The notes under the pieces: model-generated
Database searches by the model: none
The model's input: the letters and a program-made list of their open reading frames with translations, nothing else
Told to the model about the DNA's origin: nothing
Made by a program: the position numbers and the translations under genes
Part shown: positions 18,434 to 18,665 of the stretch, piece after piece
Layout: each line of letters begins with the position of its first letter
How positions within the stretch are numbered: position 1 is the stretch's first letter
Assembly: GCA_036986255.1 (NCBI GenBank)
Contig: BTRF01000008.1
Location: 1-18,665, forward strand
Source: BTRF01 sp036986255
GTDB lineage: Bacteria; Patescibacteriota; WWE3; 9FT-COMBO-53-11
Direction of reading: 5' to 3'
DNA length: 18,665 nucleotides

Positions 18434-18665
18434 ATGAGCAAGTTCGTTGCAGTTCTTGTTGTAATAGCTGGTATGTTGATGGCCGGTTGCGCTGGTGACT
18501 CAGCGTCGCCAATCGAGGTTCCTGCTTCCCCGACGGAAGCCTCGTCCCCGGTTGAACCGACATCCATGCCGACTACGGTTCCAACCCCAACGTTGGATCC
18601 AACCGCAGTTCCAACCGAGGTTCCCACACAGGTTTCAACTGAGGAGCCCACCCCTACCCCTGAAC
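18434..18665 (+). CDS. Lipoprotein with Pro/Thr-rich linker, 3'-partial
   Basis: From ATG 18434 the frame is open to the window end (77 codons). MSKFVAVLVVIAGMLMAGC is a lipoprotein signal with the lipid-modified cysteine at C19 (lipobox MAGC, preceded by Leu). What follows is a low-complexity linker rich in Pro, Thr, Ser, Val and Glu (repeats of the type VPT and TPTP), which would hold a later domain away from the membrane; that domain lies outside the window. The ribosome binding site and promoter are strong. Proline/threonine linkers of this kind are frequent on lipoproteins of Chloroflexi and related lineages. The antisense open frame over this region is a by-product of the repeats. Confidence 0.85.
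   Translation, partial: MSKFVAVLVVIAGMLMAGCAGDSASPIEVPASPTEASSPVEPTSMPTTVPTPTLDPTAVPTEVPTQVSTEEPTPTPE

Noticed and set aside
18406..18651. Minus-strand frame rich in Val-Gly-Thr repeats
   Set aside because: It is the antisense reading of the Pro/Thr-rich linker of the lipoprotein, which has a promoter, ribosome binding site and lipobox.
1..18665. tRNA, rRNA or complete insertion sequence
   Set aside because: No cloverleaf, rRNA segment or transposase motif was seen by reading; the gaps are too short and repeat-filled.

Overview
The window looks like a streamlined bacterial genome of the candidate phyla radiation (Patescibacteria), about half G+C. This is an inference, without a phylogeny. 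The grounds are: many small or trimmed housekeeping proteins (88-residue YbeY, shortened Pth, prolyl-tRNA synthetase without its editing insertion, release factor 1 without its N-terminal domain); tightly overlapping genes; an rpsF-ssb-rpsR cluster not followed by rplI; a trace of a four-helix-bundle (bAvd/S23-like) protein; and dense short palindromic repeats between and inside genes. TGA acts as a normal stop, which argues against the recoded lineages (Gracilibacteria, Absconditabacteria). A Chloroflexi-like relative is a weaker alternative.

Layout. 2-5060 (+): proS (5' end outside the window), a HIT protein, rpsU, yqeY, ybeY, pth, dnaX and recR, a translation/replication/repair block with 1-4 base overlaps in its middle. 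5092-5529 (-): an isolated small putative zinc-binding protein with its own promoter, operator-like inverted repeat and terminator. 5530-5712: a chain of three perfect hairpins ahead of cysS. 5713-8295 (+): cysS, rpsF, ssb, rpsR. 8327-11307 (+): S41 protease, D-aminoacyl-tRNA deacylase and HtrA-type protease. 13624-11331 (-): EamA transporter, rpmE, a probable four-helix-bundle remnant and prfA. 13628-13899: no gene, but a 44-bp tandem repeat and a terminator. 15489-13900 (-): metallophosphoesterase and patatin in a two-gene operon. 16843-15605 (-): hisS. 17023-18665 (+): three consecutive exported or membrane-anchored proteins without known function, the last a lipoprotein cut by the window end.

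Two modes of expression are visible. Most core genes (dnaX, recR, rpsF, the S41 protease, dtd, htrA, rpmE, eamA, prfA, and perhaps rpsU) have a -10-like hexamer only 5-9 bases before the start codon and no Shine-Dalgarno sequence, which implies leaderless mRNA. The accessory genes (zinc-binding protein, phosphoesterase, patatin, the 164-residue exported protein, the lipoprotein) have real leaders with strong AAAGGAG-type ribosome binding sites, and several have clear intrinsic terminators. The one accessory exception is the 236-residue protein, which looks leaderless.

Repeats have entered proteins. One repeat family supplies the start codon and N-terminus of hisS and also forms the 44-bp tandem array. 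Others form an internal segment of hisS, the C-terminus of the EamA transporter and a heptamer-repeat segment of pth. No complete mobile element, CRISPR array, tRNA or rRNA was seen, and no gene-free stretch exceeds 300 bases.
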